From: Prochlorococcus sp. AG-315-D17
GTDB lineage: Bacteria > Cyanobacteriota > Cyanobacteriia > PCC-6307 > Cyanobiaceae
Length of the DNA stretch: 15,481 nt
Direction of reading: 5' to 3'
NCBI GenBank assembly: GCA_003283685.1
Contig: QBWD01000026.1
Coordinates: 1 to 15,481 of the forward strand
The notes under the pieces: generated by a model
Told to the model about the DNA's origin: nothing
What the model saw: only the letters and a program-made list of their open reading frames with translations
Database searches by the model: none
Shown: positions 1 to 6,414 of the stretch, in pieces
Layout: each line of letters starts with the position of its first letter
How positions within the stretch are numbered: position 1 is the first letter of the stretch
Translations under genes and position numbers: made by a program

Positions 1-1
1 T

Positions 2-922
2 AGGGAAAAAGAAGAAGGTTTCTCTTTGATTGAACTTGTAGTTGTTGTGTCAGTGCTTGCAGTCCTGTCTGCGATTGCAATACCCACGTTTAATTGTTTC
101 CAGAGAAAAGCACAAGCGACTGCTGCATTAGCAGCCATGAAACAAATTCAAACTGAATGTGAAATTAATAAATCTGATAAAAGTAACGCAGGTACATTCA
201 CTTCAAGCAATTTAAATTCTTATCAAATTCAATCCGATGGGTCCAATAGTTGTGGTGGAGCATCAGGAACTGGATTGATTAGTGCAATACCTAACGATAC
301 AAATTCATTACCTACTTTTATATTGGCTTTAAATGGAAATGGAATAACTTATAGCTTCAAAGGTCAGACTGGGAATGAACTATCTAATGGATTGAAATTA
401 ATTTGTTCTGTTGCTAGAGGAGGTAGTGCATTCCAGGCAAATATAGAATCAAATTCTTTTGTGAGGAAAGATACTTATATAGAACGAGGTTGCTCAGCTT
501 ATGTATTAGTGGATGGTCCTAACTGGAGTGATGCAAATGCAAATGCGTTGGCACTCGGAGGAAATTTAGTAACTGTAAGTGATGAAAGTGAAAACAGTTG
601 GATGGGTGAAGAGTTTTCTAAAGCAAAATATCAGTATTCTGATGATAATCATTCCTGGGCTCCAGATGAATCAACAATAAGTCATTTCTGGACAGGTGCA
701 AAACGAAATTCTAATGGTGATTGGGAGTGGACCAGTGGAGAATCCTTTGATAATTCTCTCTCTAATCTTGAATTAAACAATAACGCTCCAACTCATAACA
801 GGTTATTAGGAATTTTTAATAACCCAAATCATTCTAATCCAAACATTTATTTAGACGATATGTTTGATACCCCTCTTGAAGGTAGTTATCAAGGTCTTGC
901 TGAAATCCCTTTATGTAAATAG
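2..922 (+). CDS. Type IV pilin-like protein with C-terminal C-type lectin-like domain (5' partial)
   Basis: The frame is open from base 2 and reads REKEEGFSLIELVVVV, a prepilin peptidase site (G^F, with Glu at mature position 5). The true start is therefore upstream of the window; the TTG at 26 would delete the leader. Mature length is about 300 residues. A hydrophobic N-helix (first ~25) is followed by a pilin body to about residue 128 (counted from the TTG) with Cys at 24, 45, 76 and 127. From about 150 to the end a bacterial C-type-lectin-like domain is visible: YVLVDGPNWSDANANALALGG, LVTVSDESENSW, FWTGAKR, GDWEWTSGE and a terminal GLAEIPLCK, with C156 and C297 placed for the long disulfide. 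The usual WND calcium motif is not evident (YLDD instead). Expected role: exported surface pilus subunit or minor pilin that binds a ligand; the ligand is unknown. The N-terminal half is shared with the gene at 2127. No strong terminator follows. Confidence 0.85.
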   Translation, partial: REKEEGFSLIELVVVVSVLAVLSAIAIPTFNCFQRKAQATAALAAMKQIQTECEINKSDKSNAGTFTSSNLNSYQIQSDGSNSCGGASGTGLISAIPNDTNSLPTFILALNGNGITYSFKGQTGNELSNGLKLICSVARGGSAFQANIESNSFVRKDTYIERGCSAYVLVDGPNWSDANANALALGGNLVTVSDESENSWMGEEFSKAKYQYSDDNHSWAPDESTISHFWTGAKRNSNGDWEWTSGESFDNSLSNLELNNNAPTHNRLLGIFNNPNHSNPNIYLDDMFDTPLEGSYQGLAEIPLCK

Positions 923-1033
923 TCTTCCAAGCTTGCCTCTACCATAGAAAAAGTTTATTTATACTTTTGGTGTAAAGATTGACCGATTAAGCCAACAAAT
1001 TAAAAGAGATTTTAGCAGTCAAACAAAAACGAA

Positions 1034-1203
1034 AAAAGTTAGAGCAAAGTTAGAATACAAGCCTATCGAGAACAGTGAGAGTCCTTGGTGTCACTAGTTT
1101 CCTAGACGTTGAATAAAAACTCCATAACGTCCAGTTATACCAATTGATTACGAGCAAAAATCGCGGTTAGACGTAAGTTAGAATAGATAGAACAAAGTTA
1201 AAA
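1034..1203. repeat. ychF-end module, copy 1 (complete, attP-like)
   Basis: This copy aligns without gaps to 1844-1993 at an offset of 810 bp: about 22 differences in 150 positions by hand count. Contents in order are two direct repeats (1035-1044 AAAGTTAGAG, 1046-1055 AAAGTTAGAA), a left inverted arm (1085-1097), the 30-bp ychF-end core (1102-1131), a right inverted arm (1131-1143, matching 10 of 13), then two more direct repeats (1174-1183 TAAGTTAGAA, 1194-1203 AAAGTTAAAA). The part left of and including the core is also related to 3990-4086 at the real ychF end; the part right of it is not. I infer a recombination junction between two cassettes. Confidence 0.85.
1102..1131 (-). pseudogene. 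Detached ychF 3' end, copy 1 (ten codons)
   Basis: On the minus strand this reads [13 protein letters not shown], the same last nine residues and TAG stop as the intact ychF at 4057. It has two base differences from the real gene end (GAC for GAT, GTC for GTA), both synonymous. Further upstream on the minus strand the ychF frame is lost at once (TAA two codons before the Asp), so this is only the extreme gene end and no longer a truncated gene. Best read as the core of a recombination site. Confidence 0.85.
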
Positions 1204-1338
1204 GAAATCAAGCCTATTTAAATTCTGAAAAGAGTTGATAAACCTTATTCACTTTTAGGGACAAATTTTGTTATTAATGAAGTATCTATAAATTCATACG
1301 CAAAAGAAAGAAAGAATAATTCCTCTAGAAATAACTTT

Positions 1339-1363
1339 AGCCTGACCCAAGCAGGGCAAGGCT
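1339..1363. other. Short imperfect hairpin
   Basis: AGCCT (1339-1343) pairs with AGGCT (1359-1363); inside, CCC (1346-1348) pairs with GGG (1354-1356) around loop AAGCA, with a 2x2 internal loop. No T-tract follows on either strand, so a Rho-independent terminator is not supported. It may be part of the untranslated leader of the gene at 1525 or chance. Confidence 0.3.
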
Positions 1364-1450
1364 TCTAAGCATAAAACGTATCAACCGTTACATTTTTGTT
1401 AAATTCTACCTCTCTGTGCTCGCGGAAAACGGTATCAACAGCTACACTTC

Positions 1451-1527
1451 CTTTACGTTCGTTCCTCTTTCGGAATGCATGTTTGGGTAACAGGGAACGG
1501 GGTTACCTTTACTGAGGAAACGTCATG
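1451..1527 (+). promoter_or_regulatory. Structured 5' leader with alternative pairing over the ribosome binding site
   Basis: Immediately before the 93-residue gene two hairpins can form: CGTTCC (1460-1465) with GGAATG (1472-1477, one G-U) around TCTTTC, and GGTAAC (1486-1491) with GTTACC (1502-1507). A competing helix uses the same bases: ACGTT (1455-1459) with AACGT (1519-1523) and TCCTC (1463-1467) with GAGGA (1514-1518), the Shine-Dalgarno. The two states are mutually exclusive, as in translation-controlling riboswitches. A CGTTC followed by a short hairpin and CGGAA, upstream of a very small gene, recalls the cyanobacterial glnA/Downstream-peptide (glutamine) RNA class. That resemblance is from memory and weak. 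Confidence 0.45.
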
Positions 1528-1806
1528 AATCACCTTGCTTTGATAAAAAAGTGTCATAACAAAAAGGATCTAATTCATAAAGCAGAATTGCTTTTAGTTT
1601 CGAAGCCTAGTCATACAAATCCTGCTGAGTTAAATATTCGATTGGTAACACAAAAAACAAAAAGAAAAAATTTACATCAAGCAGAATTGCACATGGCTAC
1701 GAGATGTACTAAAACTTCTTCTGCTTATTTGAATAGTCGTTTAGCCGCAAAAAGAGCTCACGAAAGAAGGCTCCATGAAGCACAAATAATCTCAATGATT
1801 AAATAA
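1525..1806 (+). CDS. Small basic protein of ~33-residue repeats, function unknown
   Basis: Not recognised. It has 93 residues, an ATG start, and GAGGAAA seven bases upstream, a good ribosome binding site. Internal duplication is visible: residues 18-50 (HKAELLL...RKNL) and 51-83 (HQAELHM...ERRL) align without gaps at a period of 33, sharing H-x-AEL at the start, A-x-LN-x-RL in the middle and a basic end; a third repeat begins at 84 (HEAQI). The composition is strongly basic, with Lys and Arg spread along helix-like segments. There is no signal peptide, membrane segment or Cys pair pattern. It is bounded by two copies of the ychF-end module (cores 810 bp apart), so it appears to be the content of one cassette. 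Its own structured leader suggests independent control. A nucleic-acid-binding or regulatory peptide is possible but unproven. Confidence 0.65.
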   Translation: MNHLALIKKCHNKKDLIHKAELLLVSKPSHTNPAELNIRLVTQKTKRKNLHQAELHMATRCTKTSSAYLNSRLAAKRAHERRLHEAQIISMIK

Positions 1807-1843
1807 ATTATTTATCAGCAAAAAATCCCTATAAATCCAAACC

Positions 1844-2012
1844 AAAAGTTAGAACAAAGTTAGAATAGAAGCCTATTGAGAATAGTGAGAGCTCTTGGTA
1901 TGACTGGACTGCTATACGTTGAATAAAAACTCCATTACGTCCAATCATACCAATCGATTACAAACAAAAATCATGGTTAGACTTAAGTTAGAAGAGAAGA
2001 ATAAAGTTAGAA
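1844..2012. repeat. ychF-end module, copy 2 (complete, attP-like)
   Basis: This is the cleanest copy. Left direct repeats AAAGTTAGAA lie at 1845-1854 and 1856-1865 (11-bp period). Right repeats TAAGTTAGAA and AAAGTTAGAA lie at 1984-1993 and 2003-2012 (19-bp period). Between them is a 14-bp inverted repeat, TTGGTATGACTGGA (1895-1908) and TCCAATCATACCAA (1940-1953), with one mismatch. It encloses nearly all of the 30-bp ychF-end core at 1912-1941. Direct repeats outside and inverted repeats hugging the core resemble arm-type and core-type sites of tyrosine-recombinase attachment sites. That function is inferred from layout only. Confidence 0.85.
1912..1941 (-). pseudogene. Detached ychF 3' end, copy 2 (ten codons)
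   Basis: On the minus strand this reads [12 protein letters not shown]. It differs from the intact gene end by two synonymous changes (GAC for GAT, GTA for GTT). Directly upstream in that frame is a TGA two codons before the Asp, so no more of ychF is present. It sits at the centre of the inverted repeat of the module. Confidence 0.85.
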
Positions 2013-2126
2013 TTCAGGCAATGTATTAACTCAGTTAAAATGGATAGAATTTTCTAGCTTTCTATATAAAATAGATAAGTTATAAGGTTTTTAAGCCTTG
2101 TGAAGAGTCAAATACAAACAGCGTAA

Positions 2127-3871
2127 ATCAAAAAACTCCTTAAAAAAAAAGAAGGTTTTTCTTTGATAGAACTTGTTGTGGTTGTTTCTGTTCTTGCAGT
2201 CTTGTCTGCAATTGCGGTTCCAACGTTTAGTTGTTTTCAGAGAAGAACAAAAGCAACTGCTGCTTTAGCAGCTATGAAACAAATTCAAAGTGAGTGTGAA
2301 ATTAATAAAGCAGATAAATCTATTTTGCTAGGTAATTTCACTTCAAGTAATTTAAATTCTTATCAAATCCAATCTGATGGATCAAATAGTTGTAACGGAG
2401 CATCAGGGACTGGACTAATCAGTGCGATGCCTAATGAAACCGATCAATTGCCCACTTTTATTTTGGCTACTAATAGTAATGAATTAACGTATAGCTTTAA
2501 GGGGCAAACAGGATCAAATTTTTCAGATTGTTTGAGCTTAATTTGCATAAGTGCTGGCTCTGATTCCACACCAGAACCCATACCAGAACCTGATCCCGCC
2601 CTCGATATTGGTGATATTGTGAGCATTGGGCCTAGTGGTGGAAATAGTCAACTTAGTTGCAATGGAAAATTTCTGACAATAAGGGATAGAGAAGATGATC
2701 AGGTATATCGCCAGGACGTGGAAACTGGTGAAAGAGTTATGATAACGTCAACAAAAGAAGGGGTACCCTCAACAGGAGACTCACAAACGGTTACGGATAT
2801 CTCTTGTAATGGTAGATATGCATTGGTAACTCTTGATGAATATGGTTCAGTTGATTTTGATGGAATACCAGGTTCTGAATCAGCTCAAGTTTGTGAGGAA
2901 GACGATTGTGATGAATTTGGATATGTGAATGATCGAGGAGCTCTTTATAGGAAAGATCTTGAGACAGGCGAAGTTATTAGAGTCGATACGCTTAGCAATG
3001 GAGAGAAAAAGCGGAATAAATGGGGCATTCATGAAGCAGTACTTTCCTCCGATGGAAGATTTACTGTGTTTGAGACTCCAGATGTTCAGCTTACAGGGTT
3101 AGAGGAAGCTGAATGGCAATCTGACGATTGGTCTAGAACTTTGGCTTATAGAAAAGACATGGACAGCGGCGAACTTGCTGTTGTTGTTACAAAACCTGAT
3201 GGCTCCCCTGGTGAGGGATGGACCCAATCAGGTGGTTATGGTAATGGAGTTAGTGATGATGGATCTAAAGTAACTTTTATCTACAAAGGCGATGATCTAG
3301 TACCAGGTGTAAGCGGTACTAATCTTTATGTTAAAGATTTTAATACCAATACTGTTTCATTGGTTTCATCAGATAGTGGAGGGAATAGATTAGATGATTT
3401 TGGCAACTATGGGAGTGGATCAAGAATTTCTCCAGATGGTTCAAAAGTTATCTTTACAAGCAATGGTTCAAACGGAACAGCTCAGGTAATGATGAAAGAT
3501 CTTGCTACTGATCAATTAAGTGTTATTAGTATGAACGCCAACGGGGATGTAGCCAATGCCTTTGCAGGAGGAGGTGAATTTAACTTTTCAGGTAACAGAA
3601 ATATTTAACATATGGTTCTTCCGCATCGAATATTGTTGAAAATGACACTAATGGGAGGATGGATCTTTTTATCTATGATATTTCCTCAGGCGAAACAAAA
3701 AGATTATTAGATGATAAAGCAAATTCATTTAATGATCATTTGCGTAATCCTCAAATGAGTGAAGATGGTAAGTACATTTCTTTTACTTCTCGCACTACAG
3801 GGATCACGGAAGATGGTGGCAGTAGTGGAAACAGTGAAGCATATATAGTAAAGAGTCCTTTCTTTGAATGA
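2127..3871 (+). pseudogene. Type IV pilin-like protein with seven-bladed propeller tail; no start codon, frameshifted
   Basis: The frame from 2127 reads KKLLKKKEGFSLIELVVVV, a prepilin cleavage site, but has no ATG, GTG or TTG between the TAA at 2124 and the cleavage site; the TTG at 2163 lies inside the mature helix. Residues 1-128 (from 2163) match the pilin at base 2 at about 80%. A Pro-rich linker (TPEPIPEPDPALD) follows, then PD40/TolB-like blades marked by NGKFLTI, NGRYALV, DGRFTVF, DGSKVTF and DGSKVIF. The frame stops at 3606-3608. Restoring one A in the run at 3599-3601 joins it to the frame ending at 3871 and yields NRKYLTYGSSASN and DGKYISF, blades six and seven. So a ~570-residue surface protein is broken at both ends of expression: silent cassette, decaying gene or, for the shift, a sequencing error. 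A nine-A tract lies at 2142-2150. Confidence 0.8.
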
Positions 3872-3989
3872 TTAAAAAGATTTAAACCACATAACCCATC
3901 AAGCAATTAATTTTGATTACTAAAACTATTGATTAAATGAACCGCTTCTCATCTTTCGACCTAACAATTTATGCCTTTTCGAATCTACT

Positions 3990-4086
3990 AAAAGTTAGAA
4001 CAAAGTTAGAATAGAGGTTATTCTAATCTTTGAGAACCCTTATTATCACTTGAATACTATACGTTGAATAAAAACTCCATAACATC
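3990..4086. repeat. ychF-end module, copy 3 (half copy, attL-like, fused to ychF)
   Basis: Two AAAGTTAGAA repeats (3991-4000, 4002-4011, 11-bp period) are followed, at almost the same spacing as in copies 1 and 2, by the core 4057-4086. Here the core is the true 3' end of ychF. The left inverted arm is degenerate (4040-4053, 10 of 14 matching copy 2). The right arm and right direct repeats are absent, replaced by the ychF body. This is the layout expected of a hybrid junction between a host gene and the first inserted cassette. Confidence 0.8.
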
Positions 4087-5148
4087 CCCCTCATTGACGA
4101 CATATTCTTTCCCTTCACTCCTTAGCCAACCTTTGTTTCTTGCTTCAGTTAAAGAACCTGCTTTCAGAAGTTTTTCGTATGAAATTGTTTGTGCACGAAT
4201 AAAACCCTTTTCGAAATCTGAATGTATCACCCCAGCAGCTTGAGGAGCTGTCATTCCCTCAAGAATAGTCCAGGCTTTTGTTTCTTTTTCTCCGGTAGTG
4301 AAATATGTACTTAAACCCAGCAATCGATATGTTGCTTTTATAAGACTAATTAAACCTCCTTCTTTTACACCTAATCCATTTAAATAATCATCCCTTTCTT
4401 CGTCTCCTAATTCAATTAGCTCTGCTTCAACCTGTGCTGAAATTCTCACACATTCAGAACCTTCCTTTTCTGCAAGATTATTTACTTCTTCTGAAAAGTT
4501 GTTCCCCTTCGAAAGTTCATCTTCTCCAAGATTAGTTGCATAAATAATTGGTTTTTGAGTTAATAATCCTAATGGTTTAATTATTTTCTTTTCCTCCTCT
4601 GTTAACAAGACATTTCTAGCTGCGTTTTCATTTTCCAAAGCCATACTTAATTTTTCTAAAATATCATCTTCTATTTTTGCTTCCTTATTAGTATTTAACT
4701 GTTTTTTTAATCTAGCTCTTCTCTTTTCTATTTGACTTAAATCAGACAAGGCTAATTCTAAATTTATTATCTCAATATCTCTTATTGGTTCAACTGATCC
4801 AGATACATGAATTACATCATCATCGTTAAAACACCGAATAACATGAACTATTGCATCAACTTCTCTAATATTAGCCAAAAACTTATTCCCGAGCCCTTCA
4901 CCTTTACTAGCCCCTTTAACAAGTCCAGCAATATCTACAAATTCTATTCTAGTTGGAATAATTTGCTTGCTTTCACTAAGTTCTGCAAGCAAATCTAAGC
5001 GTTGATCAGGTACTGAAACACAACCAACATTGGGCTCGATAGTACAAAAAGGGAAATTTGCTGCTTGTGCTTGAGCGTTAGCTACAAGAGCATTAAATAA
5101 AGTTGACTTACCAACATTTGGGAGTCCAACAATTCCGGCCTTTAGCAT
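4057..5148 (-). CDS. ychF: YchF/Obg-related translation-associated ATPase
   Basis: 363 residues, the usual YchF length. The G1 P-loop GLPNVGKS (8-15) is followed by VDIAG (71-75) with the long GASKGEGLG loop. The G4 position is NLGE (206-209), the N-x-x-E form that gives YchF its preference for ATP over GTP. A helical insert (~130-180) precedes the C-terminal TGS domain, ending [18 protein letters not shown]. YchF is a cytosolic, ribosome-associated P-loop NTPase of the Obg group (family knowledge). ATG start at 5148. Its final ten codons are the sequence repeated in the accessory region, so the conserved gene end is preserved while adjoining DNA varies. It is divergent from the adaptor gene at 5316 across 167 bp, and the pilin-like genes converge on it. 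Confidence 0.97.
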   Translation of the reverse strand: MLKAGIVGLPNVGKSTLFNALVANAQAQAANFPFCTIEPNVGCVSVPDQRLDLLAELSESKQIIPTRIEFVDIAGLVKGASKGEGLGNKFLANIREVDAIVHVIRCFNDDDVIHVSGSVEPIRDIEIINLELALSDLSQIEKRRARLKKQLNTNKEAKIEDDILEKLSMALENENAARNVLLTEEEKKIIKPLGLLTQKPIIYATNLGEDELSKGNNFSEEVNNLAEKEGSECVRISAQVEAELIELGDEERDDYLNGLGVKEGGLISLIKATYRLLGLSTYFTTGEKETKAWTILEGMTAPQAAGVIHSDFEKGFIRAQTISYEKLLKAGSLTEARNKGWLRSEGKEYVVNEGDVMEFLFNV

Positions 5149-5315
5149 TTATATGGATCTTTTAACGATCCCAAACAGATTAATTTGACCAAAATAAACC
5201 CAATAGTGCCCTTTAACAGCGAAAATATTGATATGTGTTCCTGAAGTGCAAGCTTAAAGCTATCTTCAAAAATCCAGTCAAACTATTAACCCTGTTGTGA
5301 CCTTAATTCTCGAAA

Positions 5316-6389
5316 ATGATTAAGACAAAATTTAAAAAGAAAAAAATTATCGGCCTTCTGGTAATTTCCGTTTTAACTGTTGGTGGAATATTCTTTAAAT
5401 TTGCCCAAAACGCAAATTCTCAAAGGGATATAACTAATTTTACAATTGCTGCTGAGAGTGGAACATTACCAGGACTAATAACATCAAGCGGAGAACTAAA
5501 AGCAAACAAAAGAGTGAACGTCAGCCCCAAAAGACAAGGGATCCTTATGGAAATCTTAGTAGAAGAAGGAGATAAAGTTAATAAAGGGGATTTAATTGCA
5601 AAGATGGATTTTGGCGATTTGGGATACAGAATTAATGAATTAAAAGCAAGTTATGAAACTCAAAAAGCTAGCCATAAAAGAAGAGAGTTCCTTTTCAATG
5701 AAGGAGCTATCAGCCGTGAAGAATACGAAGAATATAGAAATAAGTTTCTAAGAAGTAAAGCGAAGCTGAATCAAATAGAAGTTGAAGCAAATGAAATTGA
5801 TATAAAAGCTCCATTCAAAGGAGTCGTAACCAGCAGATACGCAGTTCCTGGAGCTTTTGTTACTCCAACAACCTCAGCATCAGCCAATCAAGAAGGAGGA
5901 GCAACAAGCTCATCAATAGTTGAGCTATCTCAAGGGCTTGAAATAGTTGCGAAAGTTCCAGAAAGTGACATTGGACGAATAAAAACAGGACAAGAAGCAA
6001 CTATTCGAGTTGATGCTTTTCCTGATAGACGATTCCAAGCCACCGTTAACAAAATTTCGCCAAGAGCGATCAAAAATAACAACGTGACTTCATTTGAGGT
6101 CAAACTATTATTAAACAATAGACCCGATGATTTAAGGATTGGAATGACTTCTGATATTAACTTCCAAACAGGACCTACAAAACTAAACACACTTATTCCT
6201 ACTGTGGCAATTGTTACTGAACAAGGGAAAGCAGGGGTTCTAGTAATTGGCAAAAACAATCAACCTAAATTTAAAAAAGTTGAACTAGGCACAAGTAGTG
6301 GTAGCAAAACTGCAATAATATCTGGATTAAATCCAGGAGAGAAAGTTTTTATTAATCTTCCTCCTTGGGCAAAAGAAAGGAAGAACTAA
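5316..6389 (+). CDS. HlyD/MacA-type periplasmic adaptor (membrane fusion protein)
   Basis: 357 residues. The basic N-terminus (KTKFKKKK) and single hydrophobic segment (~11-29) form an uncleaved inner-membrane anchor. A first half-lipoyl motif (VSPKRQGILMEILVEEGDKV, ~68-87) is followed by a short helical hairpin (~108-160, INELKASYETQKA to LNQIEVEANE). The second lipoyl half is IKAPFKGVVTSRYAVPGAFV, then a beta-barrel (LEIVAKVPESDIGRIKTGQE) and a membrane-proximal domain. This order matches adaptors linking an ABC or RND pump to an outer-membrane channel. The hairpin is short, as in MacA-like proteins. No pump or TolC gene lies in the window, so its partner and substrate are unknown. It is followed at 25 bp by polA on the same strand, a likely operon with an unrelated function. 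ATG start. Confidence 0.88.
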   Translation: MIKTKFKKKKIIGLLVISVLTVGGIFFKFAQNANSQRDITNFTIAAESGTLPGLITSSGELKANKRVNVSPKRQGILMEILVEEGDKVNKGDLIAKMDFGDLGYRINELKASYETQKASHKRREFLFNEGAISREEYEEYRNKFLRSKAKLNQIEVEANEIDIKAPFKGVVTSRYAVPGAFVTPTTSASANQEGGATSSSIVELSQGLEIVAKVPESDIGRIKTGQEATIRVDAFPDRRFQATVNKISPRAIKNNNVTSFEVKLLLNNRPDDLRIGMTSDINFQTGPTKLNTLIPTVAIVTEQGKAGVLVIGKNNQPKFKKVELGTSSGSKTAIISGLNPGEKVFINLPPWAKERKN

Positions 6390-6414
6390 TCATTAAGCAC
6401 CAACCTAAAGTCTT

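Larger units (their letters stand above)
923..1450. other. Intergenic stretch between lectin-pilin and leader of the small repeat gene
   Basis: No credible gene is seen here. It holds the first copy of the ychF-end module (1034-1203). At about 1192-1234 there is a weaker stretch resembling the left part of that module ('ACAAAGTTA...AAGCCTAT...GAG'), possibly a decayed further copy. At 1339-1363 there is a short hairpin (AGCCT/AGGCT outer arms, CCC/GGG inner arms) without a T-run. An A/T-only inverted repeat near 949-968 just after the pilin is too weak to call a terminator. Confidence 0.6.
1807..2126. other. Intergenic stretch between small repeat gene and propeller-pilin
   Basis: No gene is seen. 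Most of it is the second ychF-end module (1844-2012). After that comes an A/T-rich stretch with a promoter-like TATAAAAT (about 2066-2073) and a short inverted repeat AAGG/CCTT (about 2083-2098). The promoter suggestion is weak, and there is no start codon in frame with the following pilin. Confidence 0.5.

Noticed and set aside
26..28. TTG as the start of the lectin-pilin
   Set aside because: It lies inside the mature N-helix, after the G^F cleavage site; the frame stays open to base 2, so the start is outside the window.
480..922. Diversity-generating retroelement target, since C-type lectin domains are a typical variable protein in such systems
   Set aside because: No reverse transcriptase, accessory gene or template repeat of the lectin 3' end is visible in the window; it could only be revived by sequence outside it.
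1339..1363. Rho-independent terminator
   Set aside because: The stem is interrupted and there is no T-run on either strand.
1031..2012. CRISPR or iteron origin, because of repeated AAAGTTAGAA
   Set aside because: There are only a few copies, in pairs at fixed distances around a coding core, with no regular spacers, no cas or rep genes and no DnaA boxes recognised.
2163..2165. TTG as the start of the propeller-pilin
   Set aside because: It would remove the leader and the first two mature residues of an intact prepilin motif; no functional pilin starts there.
3659..3871. Separate 70-codon gene after the propeller-pilin
   Set aside because: Its frame is open upstream and continues the propeller blades exactly if one base is restored; it is the tail of the broken gene.
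1102..4086. Simple tandem duplication of the ychF end as full explanation
   Set aside because: Copies 1 and 2 share a right flank that is absent from ychF, and their ychF homology ends at the same codon; repeated junction formation at one site explains this better, though duplication of a first junction is still possible.
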